DNA of 40,763 nucleotides from Hemicentrotus pulcherrimus (taxonomy: Eukaryota; Echinodermata; Echinoidea; Camarodonta; Strongylocentrotidae). Positions 23,768-35,360 of the stretch are shown piece after piece. A program made the position numbers and the translations under genes. Each line of letters begins with the position of its first letter. Positions within the stretch are counted from its first letter, which is position 1. The stretch spans positions 2,101 through 42,863 of the forward strand of contig BEXV01003391.1 in NCBI GenBank assembly GCA_003118195.1, given 5' to 3'. The notes beneath the pieces are model-generated. The model made no database searches. It saw nothing but the letters and a program-made list of their open reading frames with translations, and was not told where the DNA came from.

Positions 23768-26700
23768 TCATAATTCAATATGTCCTTTTAGATGATCATC
23801 GCTTTCAGTCTTGTCAGTAGATGGCGTGCTCTCAACTGTTTCATCTGTAGAGATTGCGTTGTCGTTTGTAAGATCATTGATGTTATCGTTGTTGGGCTCC
23901 TTCTTCCAATCGTCAATTTCTTCATCATCTGCTTCATTTTGGATGTCGCCTTCTTCCGTATTGTCGTTCTTATCGACGTCCGTTTCGTTCTCTGATTCTG
24001 CGGTTTCATTATCTTCGTATGGTTGCAATCTACGTGCATGAAATTCCATTTGCCTAAAAATAATCATCGAAAGAAACTGACAAATTAGGATATAAAGCTC
24101 CTCAACATTGAATACCGAAATGCTCTATTTTTTAAAACAATTTTCTTAATCAGACCTAACGAATAGATGAATGCATCCATTTGAGAATGAAAGTTCAAAA
24201 CTTGATTGCTGTTGATATATACTTGTATTTTATTGACCACGTTGACGGTTTTTATGAAAAATTTGAACAATAAAGAGTGTCCATTGTTTCATATATTTTT
24301 TTGCTGAGTGTATAATTATTACCATATAATATTCTTTATAGTTTATCATTCGTGCAACTTTATGATTTCTAGCTTTTCAGTTTTGCGTATAAATTTAAAT
24401 AACAAATGAATTTCTTTTGCAAGGTAAGCGTGATCCAGCTATTAAACTGCGGTTTGGATCACATGGATATCAAAATGACTTGAGACTAAACCTTATTTTT
24501 CTTTCTTCCTCTTCAGAAAAAAAAAATGCTTATGAAAAAGCTTATTTAGCACAATACATGCATACTAGTTACCAATTAATGCAAATTCATACGATTTTAA
24601 GTTTTTTAGACTGTTTCTAACTTTTAATAAATAATTCCGCTTACCTTTCATACACATCATCGACGGTGATCCAATTATTTGCGATCCATTTTGTTCCTTT
24701 TGTGACGTCACATCCACCATGAAGGGCGTGAGTATTTAGAGACGATACCCAACCTAAGCATTGACAGTAGGGGGGGGGGGGGGNNNNNNNNNNNNNNNNN
24801 NNNNNNNNNNNNNNNNNNNNNNNNNNNNNNNNNNNNNNNNNNNNNNNNNNNNNNNNNNNNNNNNNNNNNNNNNNNNNNNNNNNNNNNNNNNNNNNNNNNN
24901 NNNNNNNNNNNNNNNNNNNNNNNNNNNNNNNNNNNNNNNNNNNNNNNNNNNNNNNNNNNNNNNNNNNNNNNNNNNNNNNNNNNNNNNNNNNNNNNNNNNN
25001 NNNNNNNNNNNNNNNNNNNNNNNNNNNNNNNNNNNNNNNNNNNNNNNNNNNNNNNNNNNNNNNNNNNNNNNNNNNNNNNNNNNNNNNNNNNNNNNNNNNN
25101 NNNNNNNNNNNNNNNNNNNNNNNNNNNNNNNNNNNNNNNNNNNNNNNNNNNNNNNNNNNNNNNNNNNNNNNNNNNNNNNNNNNNNNNNNNNNNNNNNNNN
25201 NNNNNNNNNNNNCCCCCCCCCCCCCCAACATCAAACTCTGGCTATGGCCCTGTTCATACATATCAATTTATTACAAGGGTTGTTGGATTGTCCTTTAAGT
25301 TAATTGTTTGAAAGTATTTGCGATCGTTCTACCACTTGTATAGATAGTCAAATAAAAAACATACAAACACAAAAATCAGAGTTGGTGTTATAGTAATATG
25401 GCACGAAAACACTGCTCGATCTTGTTTGCTTTCAAGTTGAAACCTTATTTACGTACTAGATACAAAAATATTTTATATTTTATTCCTCAGCACTAAATCC
25501 TGACTTATGGATCCTGCCTAGTATCGTCGTAGAAGTAGAAGTAGAAGGCATTAACCTGTTTCGTCGTCGATGAAATGATTATACCACATGATTGCCTTCC
25601 CATACTCCGGTTTGACGTTCAAATTTTTGAGGCAGTTGTGCGTCAGGTCAACGTAGTCATAATCAAAATTGTCGAGGTACTGGATAGAAAGAAGAACAAA
25701 ATATTAAATTGCATATCGCTTGCGTAGACATCTCTTTTTTCATCATACCATGGAATTGATTCCAATTCAATTCAATTTAAAGCCACACTGTATTGAAAGC
25801 ACTAGTGTTAAACAAAACAACAACAAAGACAACAAGATCCATCTAGCGCCCTCTCAGGCCAGCTGTAGCAGTAGGGTCCAGTAACACGCTGGGCTGGTGG
25901 TTCTGGCTCCAAGGTTCCAAGTCCTCTGTCTGTGAAGTGAAAATGAGGTATTGGGTTTCACACTATTGGCAAGTTGACCAAGAGATGGTGATGTGCAGTA
26001 TACAGTACGCTAGGGCAGAGAGTTCATCAGATAAGTATTGCTTTAAAATAATATTTCATTTCTTGCATTTTATTTATATAAACACATTTTCAGGTAATCG
26101 ATGTAAACAAACATCAAAATAGACAATTTCAAAAGCATTCCAGTTAAAACACAGAAAATGAGACGTAAATCCTAAACAGCATAATTTGTGTGAGATACCC
26201 CTTAACTACACGATAGCACAGAAAGAAAAGTCAACAAAAATGTTAGTACACTTCACTATAAAACTTTATGGAAATTGCTAATTGGCCTTAAACGATACAA
26301 CGTGGAGGGAACACATTGATGTACTTCAAATTCTGTACAGAGCAAACATCACGTTTTGATATCCCATTTTATTCATTTGTCATTCATTTATCGATTTAGA
26401 ATATCATTTGCTGCTTGTGGGCCGAATTTCATATTCGTTTATAAAAGGTACTTACATTAGACTTCAGTCATGTACAAAGTAGAAGAAAGTACTGAATAAT
26501 TGTACTACATCAGTCTGTTACACGCAAATCGACAATTAACATACTTTGTTTCACTTTCAATTATATTGCAATCTGGGCTTTTGAGTAATTTATTCTTGGC
26601 GTACTAAGCATGGGGGAAGCGCCCCCTCCCCCGGGATTTCCACCCATGAAAACTAGTTTGCATGCACAAACTCTTAAAATTCGCTACGCGTAACATTGTC

Positions 26701-29700
26701 TGCACAGTGAGACTAGGCTGACAGCATATACTGCATATAGGGTCTGATACAGCCAGGGATTTACACAGATAGGCTACGCTCAAAGCTTTAGGAATTTAAT
26801 TAAAATTGGATTCTGTGCCTACAGACTACATGGAAAATAACCCATAGAGTTTGTCCCAAGTACATTTACAGATTATTACATTCAAACGTAGTTTATTAAG
26901 CCCCATGTTCTTCCCTACCCCACCCCTCCTCTAACTTTTATCCTCAGCCCCCACAAGACTCTCTGTATGACGTGTACCAAAGAGGCAAGAAATTGGAATA
27001 CTATACTTCTTTAGAGACGTTCTCAAACTCAGCCAAAGGGAAAGCTGTTTCACCTCCACCTTCCACATATTGTAGATAATACAAAATGGTAATAAATCTG
27101 GAAGAAAAAAATATTACAACAACCTGATTACCAATGTTATCAATTGTGTCACTTTCATTATATTTTATTTGAATTTTTTCATTTTAATGAAAACACACCA
27201 CGCCCCCTTAATCAATAGTGTGAAAACATTTTTTCTTGATCGAGACAAAGAATGCACAAACTATATTCTGTAGTTTGTGGAGAAGGCATAATGATATCGT
27301 AAATATTCTTGTTTGCCTAATCATTACGTTTAAACTTAACATGTTACCAATTATATGTACGTAAGTGCTATGATATTTTTAGGAGTTTCCACATTTACTT
27401 GAGGCTACTGAAGATGTTAAACATTACTCGGTGTAAAGTGTTTCGGGTATTTAATGCACAGGGCGTTTACAGATTTAAGTAATCACAAGTTGCACACCTG
27501 CAATCGAACAGTGCCAAAAAAAAAAAATCAAACAAATCAGGCAAAGTTGAATATATTGGAAAGGCATTTAAAAACCACATTGCTTCAACAGCCGAAAACG
27601 AAATAAAGTTCATGATTCCGAAAATGGCTTAGAACCTTGTATACTTTTTTGGAAACAAGAACCTTCGGATAAACGAATTTTCGGAATAACGGTCGTAATT
27701 AAGAGCTCTATTTTATTTCCCGAAGTATGAACACTCATGTACGGAAATTGTGTGTTTCGTAATTATAAACCTTTTTAAAAATGAGTACCTCCCTTTTATC
27801 AATGAAATATATTTTTATTTGATATATATGCCTACCTGCAAATTCTAAGTCGAACATTCGAATTTGAGCTTTGGTAAGTGTGACCGCAGGGTATGTCCGC
27901 CTCTACCTTTTCACTATCCCAATGTGCATGATAGTGTCCACCAGGGTAGTAACGAACTACCTGGAATTAAAATATTAATAATATTAATGATAATAACAAT
28001 AACATTAACATACAGTAAGCTTATACGTTTGCACCATGTGAGAGAGCGGGAGGATTGGGGAGTCCTGAGAAGGACTGTAGGTTATCTTTCTTTCTTTCCT
28101 GAAATAAATGAGTTATGATAATAATGGAAATTAATAATATAATAATATGATATATGGAAGCGTCATACCTTGCGGGCTACCTATCCAACCCCTCTGAAAT
28201 CATGACGGGTATATCTCTCGATCATGGTAAAAGTCAAGCAATTTACTCTTCCAGCAGACAAGCCTCATTCATGCTGGAGCAACATCATGAATGACACAGC
28301 CATTTCGTGAATGAGAGAAAGCGAAATTCTAATGTTTCCTTAAGCAGAAATTCCAAAAGCAACTCCTAGTCAACAACTCATCAAGCCAGACATTGTGAAA
28401 GAAAGAAGAAGAGGCATAATACATAATTTGGTCTTTCTAAAATCATATTTTGAATATGATAGCATTTAAAGCGCGATCCTTTGCATTGGACATGTCTCAT
28501 ATCTTCCATTCTGACATAAAGAAAGATGAGAAAGTGAACAAATTACAATCCACCACCCTTCTTAACGATGGAATACTATGCATAACTCATGCACCTCGTT
28601 TGTAACTGTTTGAAGTCATATTAGATATAAGTACGACACACACACGCACCCACTAACGCCCACAAACGCGCACACAGGATGTTTAAACCAATTAAAAAAA
28701 GGAAAAACAAAAACAGTGAATGATAAATCTTGTTCATCAGTTTGATAGAAAATGTAAAATTATAGAGGAAAGCCGGATTAAGGGTGAGTACCTTCCTCTT
28801 TTTTTTTGGACATACCTGTAAATGAAAAATATGAAGTCTTATTACCTCCTGGTAAACATTTTCGGTTCGGTACTTTTATTTAGTTTAGTTTTTTAGTTTG
28901 TTTTAAATTTTTATTTGCAATTCTTTTACAATTTGCAGTTCAAAGGCAGAATGATGATTTCATGATTCTTGCTTTGTTTAACCACAGTAAAACAAAAATA
29001 AAAAAAGAATGAAGGATTCTATTGTAATGTATCAATATGAATACATGTATACGGTTTGGGAGGTAGGACGTTTTCGGAGTTGGGACGATTGGGACAAACG
29101 ACCAGTGCGAGATAGGACGTGTGGGACCAATGAGGCGTAGGACCTATTTTTTGTTTAAAGTAATGTTTTGCAATTCTTTTACAGTTTGCAGTTCAAAGGC
29201 AAAATGATGATTTAATGATTCTTGCTTTATTTAACCTCACACTTCAGTTATCGTTTTAAAAAAAGGGGGGGAAAAACCGAACTAATCCCCAATACTTTTA
29301 TCATGCAGAAAGTGAGAAGAACAAGAAAGACCAATAAATCCGCCCAGTGCCGTGAGGAGAATAAAAACGAATCATGATATGTCTCAAACCTGTAGGCTTT
29401 CACTCGAAAATACAATATTTTGATCAAGCTTCGTGAGCGCTGTTACCCTATCAGAAAGCGGATAATAATCAAAAGAAGAACAAAAACGTTAAGTAAGAAA
29501 TGAAGGATTCTATTGTATTGTATCAATATGAATACATGTATACGGTTTGGGAGGTAGGACGTTTTTGGAGTTGGGACGATTGGGACAAAAGACCAGTGAG
29601 AGATAGGACATTTGGGACCAATGAGGCGTAGGACCTATTTGAAATGCAATCAATAATACGATAGTCTCCTGCAAGTAGAAAGGACCGCCCTACATCAATG

Positions 29701-32700
29701 AATATTTATCCACGTTTTGGAGATGTATGTGAATGCACAATGGGGTCTATCATCTTACACGATATGGTCGTAAAGAGTTCAAAATCAGTTTAACGGTCAA
29801 CAAAGAGATATTATTTGGAAAGGCAGATATGTTTTGAGGATCGGCGCCCGGAAATTTGAAAACCCCAAAATGCATCAACGATAGCTTGAATTACCTATCT
29901 CGGATTTTCTTTATGGTAGGATCTGTAAAACGGCTCCAGTTAATCCAAGCCTGCTCGCTGATTCGGCCGCGTCCCCGTCCTGTCACTTTGGGCATCTCTC
30001 CTCCTCGCCAGCGGGAAAGCCATTCCTCGATCTCAATAGTTTTGTTCTCTAGATGGATCAACCAGAGTTCTTTTGCATCAATGAATCCATTGGAGTTCAG
30101 GTCCAGCTTCAGCTGCATGTACAAATCGGCCAGGATGGCTGGAGGAACTATGTCGCCTTCTTGGAGCCCTGGAAGACAGTTTAGTACTTCTGTGAAGTCT
30201 AGTATTTCGTCGGTGTTGTTGTCGCATTCGGCGAACTTCTGTTCCCACTCCGTGGCGTTATAAACGACCTTGGTTTCATCAATACCGCTTTGTGATAAGG
30301 CCATGGGCAATGTTGCACTGGTGAATAGTCCAGCTTCTAGAGCTAGCTCTTTGATCCTTGCGCATTCCTCTGGTGTTAGGAAATTAGAAATTTCTGATGG
30401 GAAGAGATATTGATAATGATAGTAAATTGGTAATAATAATAATGTTCATTTCTGTAAAGCGTTTAAAATAACATTTCTATGCGTTTTACATTGTAATCAT
30501 GGTTATCACTGTCATTAATTGCAATTGCATATCTTAACTCAATACTGAAGAAAAGAGTAAGCTCCCGTCAAGATACTTGAAGTTAATAAAAGAAATATCA
30601 TACAAAGTATTTAAGGCGTTCTAAAAGAAATAAAAACCAGCTAAAACAAAATTGATACTAAAATGCAAACTTATACAAGGAGAGCGATATTATGTTGGTA
30701 TTTCATGAATAGTGTAAGGCATCATTTACTGCTAAATTTTAGAAATAAATAGTAAATAAATAATTAACCATTTGGAAAATGATTACTCTAAAGAAGCAAT
30801 GTTTGAACTAGCTACAGAGAAAATGAGGGAAAAATGTAATAAATTTAAGCGCTAAAAGCTGGCTTGTACTGATTATAGACATTATATTCATATCAAAGTT
30901 GTTTTGATAAATAAAAGTGTGTCTCCTCCATTGGGATTTTTTTTCTTCATTTGAATCCCCATGACGATTTTATTTTTGTAATTTTTTTTTTATTCATGAA
31001 CTTACAATTATTATATTGACTTTCTTATTATACAAGCGTTAGTTTTATCTGGGCGCTATTACCGAAAGCTGGTGGTCTAACGGCAATGGTTTTCAGCTGG
31101 ACATATCTTCCCGGAGAAATTTCGACATATCTTATGTGTCCAACCTAAATAGCATGAAAGATAAAGATACATACCATATGATATAATTCCAATTATTTAA
31201 TATATCTCCATATACTAAATCTAATATGGTTTTTGGTATTTAAAATTGTTTGACGTAATACATTGTATCAATATCTTTATTATCATCGTAATCTTTACAA
31301 TTATTGTTGTTGTTTTGTTGTTGTTATAAGTGTTATACATTTATCCATTTTCTAATTAATCATTTATTTATCTATTTATTCATTTATTCATTCATTATTC
31401 ATGTGTGCATATTTTATTACATAACTTGCTATGATCAACATGATATTAAACAAATAATAGCAGCAGACTTTAAAAAGTAGTTACAATCAAAATACATTCA
31501 GAGTAATAATACATGGAGAGAAATGCATAGGTTTGGCAATATAAGTCTAAGACTTAAAACATTTCCACACCTAACAATCAAATTTATTTATTCTTCAAAT
31601 GAAACCAACGAAACATTCTCATTAACAGATATTAGTATTGAATACTTGTGGCAGCATGACAAAGTATTAATTATCTAGCTTCACAGGTATGTATAGGCTG
31701 CTATATTCATAACCTCATTTTCCCTTGTGTATGTTTAAAATGGAAACATGACGAAAAAACAACTCCATCACAATAATGTGTTCTTTTGCAACAATAGAAT
31801 ACTATTTGTAATTTTATGTTAATGTTGCCCCAAAGAACCCTACACAATGGAATGTAGGCTAGAATGAAGGCATTGAACAATATGAATATTACTTTGTCAG
31901 GTAAAAGACATTTCACCCCATATAATATGTCAAGATATTTCGAGATGTTGACGCCCTCTGTTTTCAGATGATCACTCCAGGTGAGATGCTCATTACATTA
32001 ATGTAAACGCAGAAAAACATCGTTCAAGTTTTTCATTCCTTTAATGCGTTACTTTAAACCATAGGAGTATTACGCACGTTGAGAGACGGCATATCATTTC
32101 TAAACCGTTCAGCTAATTTAAATATTGATGTCGTTTTCGAGGATATGAATATCAAGATGAAATAAGAAAACACTAGTGTCGTCAGCAAACTATACGTATT
32201 TTAAAATATTTGATACAATACAAATATCAATTGAATATAGGAAATAACAGCGGACCTAACATGACACCTTGTGGCACCCACACTTCAAGAATGCTTTGTC
32301 AGACCTAACGCAGTTATCGCAGGTGTATGATCTTCTACTCTACTGGAAAGATTACTAGCAAACCTACCAGTGCAGTGTCTATCACTTTAACGTTATTATT
32401 ATTATATATTATTTTGTTATTTATTATTATCATAATCATTAGTTTCATCATCATTTTGATATTTTTGCTGTTGTTGGTGCAGTTATAATAATTTGTATGA
32501 TAATCATCATCAATATCATTGTTATCATCAATGGCAGGTGTTGAAAACGTTAATACATCATTTGTAGTGGAGTCTGGATGAAGTTATTTATATCATGATG
32601 AGAGGCTTTAATATTCTAAGAGAAAACCTTACAAAATAAACCTTGCATATGACTCTGATTTCTTCACCGGTGTCTAACGAACATATGTCAGCCATTTAAA

Positions 32701-34086
32701 GTCATTTTTAATGGAGCGGCAATATATATATATTGAGAACTAGATGTGTCACAAATCTGCTGAAATGAAGAGTGAGGAAAAAACATGAAAACCGAATAGC
32801 TCATCTATTAGGAAAACAAAAAAGCAACTGGACAATTAATTTATGACGAATTGGGAATGAGTCTGAAAAGAGTTTCTGAATAATGAGACTTGGTGGTTAT
32901 TTTTTGTCGTCGTCTATGAACGGATCATGTCAATGACAAGTTGATCAATGAATCTCTATTATTCATTATTCATCACATGTCTTTCTAGGAGCTCCGATCA
33001 TGGATAAGAGACTAATAAGAGACTAAGAGGTTAATTTATTCGTTATAGCCTGCAGATAAATACTAAAATAAACCAAAAAACACAACCACAGCCAAAACTG
33101 AACACGAACAACCAAATAAACAGATTGCAGTGTACTAACCCATATGGTACGGTTTAAATTCAATTAAATTAAATACGACTATGAGGCGTTATGTATAAGG
33201 GATTCGTGACTGACTCTATACCGTTACTTCAATTATGTTAATGTCGAAATAGTATAATATTGTGTACCAGCGTAATGAAAATATATCAAATTATACGTCA
33301 TTGTATCAATCCATATATTTTCGGTGTCAATTAACTTTAAAAATACAATTTCTAACCAAGCAAACATTCACATGAATTAGGGTGATAAACAAACAAGATT
33401 TAAATGCCTCTTTGATTAAAAAATGAAAAGGAATTTATATGTATATACTTAAACCCTACACGTTGAATTAACAGGACACCTATACATATACATAGCCATA
33501 AATGGTACATTAACTGGAATCATACAAACTGGTATATTACCCTAAACCTAACCCTAACTCTAACCAAAATTCAAAACGATATAACTAATTAAACTATTGA
33601 TTAATTATTAAACCTATCGGTTATGGGAGGCCTTAAAATTTCCTCTGCCTGCAAACGAACGTAAAGTGAAGTAAATCTATTGTTCAATCGTCAAAAGGAC
33701 AAGAAAATGTCCTGCTAATGACCATGTATACCTAATGACTCACTTTATCTAAATACATGTTTATATTTATATATATGCGAGTGTACCCACGAAGTACTCA
33801 CTTCAACAGGATCGTACTGGAAGAGTCGTAGCCTCTCGTCAACCGGGTCCACGTTGCCTTCCTTCTCAACGGCAGCATAGATGACATCCCCATCACCAAC
33901 ATCATTCTCCACATCGTCGACCTCGATTGCTGCAGTATTTCCCGTGTTCGTGTCGTCTGCACCGGCCAAAGTACCTCCATCTGATAGCACCGAAGAAGAA
34001 TTCGCTAAGGACAAAATCGCCAACAGAAAGACAACACATTTCAGATGGGCCCTCCTGCCTGTTCCTGTATCTAGTTTCCAGTGCAT
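23768..34086 (-). CDS. P4HTM-like: Transmembrane prolyl 4-hydroxylase-like protein (gene B), 9 exons, 552 aa
   Basis: Exons in transcript order: 34086-33802, 31144-31063, 30393-29895, 29447-29390, 27960-27836, 27097-27007, 25679-25556, 24753-24645, 24053-23768; 1659 nt, all GT-AG, intron phases identical to gene A. A short hydrophobic stretch (17-28) after Arg/Lys gives a signal peptide or type II anchor. An acidic linker follows, then LFQYDPVE, matching LFQYHPVK of gene A. EF-hand loops are 180-191 ([12 protein letters not shown]) and 220-231 ([12 protein letters not shown], with the usual Gly at 6). GGHYHAHWD gives iron ligands His321 and Asp323; ALHGGC gives His433; GTKWIANNW gives Lys443. 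The core should therefore bind Fe(II) and 2-oxoglutarate. The last exon encodes a tail (459-552) very rich in Asp, Glu and Asn. Relative to gene A, exons 3, 5 and 7 are 27, 21 and 3 nt shorter, all multiples of three. Start: ATG at 34084-34086, with A at -3; in-frame ATGs at 34174-34176 and 34171-34173 would add about 30 residues. Confidence 0.93.
24054..24644 (-). other. Gene B intron 8
   Basis: Phase 2 intron with donor GTAAGC and acceptor after tatttttag. It is homologous to the gene C intron starting at 38957. Around 24305 it preserves the site that is occupied by a transposon in gene C. Confidence 0.85.
24754..25555 (-). other. Gene B intron 7 with assembly gap
   Basis: Phase 1 intron with donor GTTAAT and acceptor after caatgcttag. 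It contains the 429-nt run of N. Both neighbouring exons are complete, so the gap does not touch coding sequence. Confidence 0.85.
24770..25226. other. Assembly gap of N flanked by G14 and C14
   Basis: G run at 24770-24783, N at 24784-25212, C run at 25213-25226. Open frames written across it are meaningless. Confidence 0.98.
25680..27006 (-). other. Gene B intron 6
   Basis: Phase 0 intron with donor GTATAG and acceptor after ttctatccag. A possible repeat fragment lies near 25850-25950 and a GC-rich patch near 26610-26636. I see no exon or well-defined element. Confidence 0.85.
27098..27835 (-). other. Gene B intron 5
   Basis: Phase 2 intron with donor GTAGGC and acceptor after ttcttccag. 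I see nothing recognisable in it. Confidence 0.85.
27961..29389 (-). other. Gene B intron 4
   Basis: Phase 0 intron with donor GTTTGA, a weak donor, and acceptor after taattccag. It contains repeat units A (28917-28986), B (29008-29150) and A' (29170-29239). The rest is AT-rich with nothing recognisable. Confidence 0.85.
28917..29239. repeat. Duplicated repeat units A, B and A'
   Basis: Unit A (gcaattcttttaca start) recurs at 29170-29239 as A'. Unit B (29008-29150) recurs at 29498-29640 beyond exon 4 with about 6 differences in 143 nt. Unit B has an internal rhythm of taggac and tgggac words. Confidence 0.85.
29448..29894 (-). other. Gene B intron 3
   Basis: Phase 2 intron with donor GTAATT and acceptor after ttctgatag. 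It contains repeat unit B' at 29498-29640. Confidence 0.85.
29498..29640. repeat. Repeat unit B', direct copy of 29008-29150
   Basis: Same orientation and about 96 percent identical by eye to unit B. The two copies flank exon 4 of gene B. Confidence 0.9.
30394..31062 (-). other. Gene B intron 2
   Basis: Phase 1 intron with donor GTAATA and acceptor after tcccatcag. It holds a short SINE-like fragment near 30433-30490 (taataataat, gtaaagcg). The remainder is AT-rich with nothing seen. Confidence 0.85.
31145..33801 (-). other. Gene B intron 1
   Basis: Phase 0 intron of 2.7 kb with donor GTGAGT and acceptor after tgctatttag. It has GTT simple sequence near 31304-31327, ATTT/ATTC simple sequence near 31340-31402, ATT/ATC-rich sequence near 32394-32530 and a short telomere-like stretch at 33539-33565. 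I see no exon or transposon. Confidence 0.8.
33539..33565. repeat. Short degenerate CCCTAA (telomere-like) stretch
   Basis: About four CCCTAA-type units, two of them imperfect. It is too short to imply a telomere. Confidence 0.5.
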
Positions 34087-34480
34087 GTTTTCTGTTGCTG
34101 CTGGTCTGAACCTCTCATGTGCATAAAATAATAGATGCTGCCTTTCCAACGTTACCCGGTATAATGCCTGCATCATTGAAATTGCCAAAGGTTATAACAT
34201 TGGGGCCGGATCAATAAGGAAAACAACAGATGCGCTATTATTAGGATTTTGTTCATTGTAGTATAATACGCATCGAAATACAACAGGGCAGCTGCTTCGT
34301 GACCTGTCGTATTACTTTCAATTTGCTGAGTCTATTACATGTACCATTGCCCCTATTCGTCTATTAATATATATATTTATATATGATATGCTTATACTAT
34401 GTGATTAAATGATAAAGTCACGTGCGATGCTGAATTATGTTCTGTGAAAGTAATACATTCTTACAGATTGTAGATTTTAG

Positions 34481-34547
34481 AAGAGAGACAGATAGACAGA
34501 GACAGACAGAGACGGACAGTGACAGACATAGACAGACAGAGACAGAT
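34481..34547. repeat. (GACA)n-type microsatellite
   Basis: Imperfect GACAGA/GACA units on the plus strand. Confidence 0.9.
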
Positions 34548-34694
34548 ATAATATAGCTAGGGAATTATATCATGTTCTCTTCTCGTAGTTGTCCATTTAA
34601 TTTTCTTTTCAATTTTTCATTTTTGTCACCATTGGCTCTAGGGTCCTCTATGTATGTTATGTTCTATCCGAGATACAGGGTGTTTTTCATTTTA

Positions 34695-35360
34695 CATTGT
34701 TGGTCATAAAGGTGGAATAATTTTTTTTCCCCAATTTATGAAATGATTTTGACAATGATTCATTCCTAATAGAGCTAGATAATGGTATACATTCTCAGAT
34801 TTTATTGAATAATAATTTGTGAGTGTTTGTTTTGCGTGATTGCTAAAGCGTGTGTATGGTATGGTAATCAACTAGGGGACCTACGTCCTTAATTCATAAC
34901 TGACAGTAATGAGGATTAATACCTCATAAAAGGGCACTAATATAGCTGGTCGACACGGTTTTTATTATGGGGCCTAACAGCAACGAAGCCCTTGCTTAGC
35001 CACTGAATTATGTCTGTACGCAGCGGGGGCTAGGGTACGTCGCCGCCCCCACGAATACAAAAACAAAACAAAGAAAATGCAACAAATTATCAATAATTCA
35101 TTGCATTTACCCCCGGTTCCCAACAGGACCAGTTCCTCTGTAGGGCCATACATTACGGTTCAAGGCATGCCCATATAGAGGTGTTTTTTTGGAAGTAAGG
35201 GGTTGTGGCAAAATGCAATGAATTTTTTATAATCTATTGCATTTTCTTAGTGTTTTTTTTTTGTTTCTATTTCTGGGGGCGGCGACGTATCTTAACCCCG
35301 CTGCGCACAGTCATGATTCAGTGGCTAAGCAATGGCCTCGTTACTGTGAGCCCCCAGGAT
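34695..35360. mobile_element. Palindromic mariner-like MITE, copy 2, right end missing
   Basis: The left end (CATTGTTGGTCATAA, after TA at 34693-34694) and the next 110 nt match the terminal repeat of 13645-14244. Next, 34803-35150 matches the reverse complement of the inner part of that copy, and 35140-35360 matches the same inner part in forward orientation. The core is therefore a second, internal palindrome centred near 35150. No right terminal repeat is present after about 35360. Confidence 0.75.

Noticed and set aside
23792..24041. Hydrophobic plus-strand frames, repeated at 38695-38944
   Set aside because: They are antisense shadows of the acidic tail exons, where Asp/Glu codons read as Val/Ile/Phe/Ser.
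24641..25303. Long open frames across the N gap
   Set aside because: N codons cannot be stops. Only 24645-24753 is real coding sequence (gene B exon 8).
25850..25950. Possible SINE or tRNA-like stretch in gene B intron 6
   Set aside because: No convincing A and B box pair and no second copy in the window.
33881..34126. Plus-strand Ser/Pro/Thr-rich frame
   Set aside because: Antisense shadow of gene B exon 1.
34374..34383. TATATAAATA on the minus strand, about 290 nt before the gene B ATG
   Set aside because: It sits in an AT-rich simple stretch, so a TATA box cannot be separated from composition.
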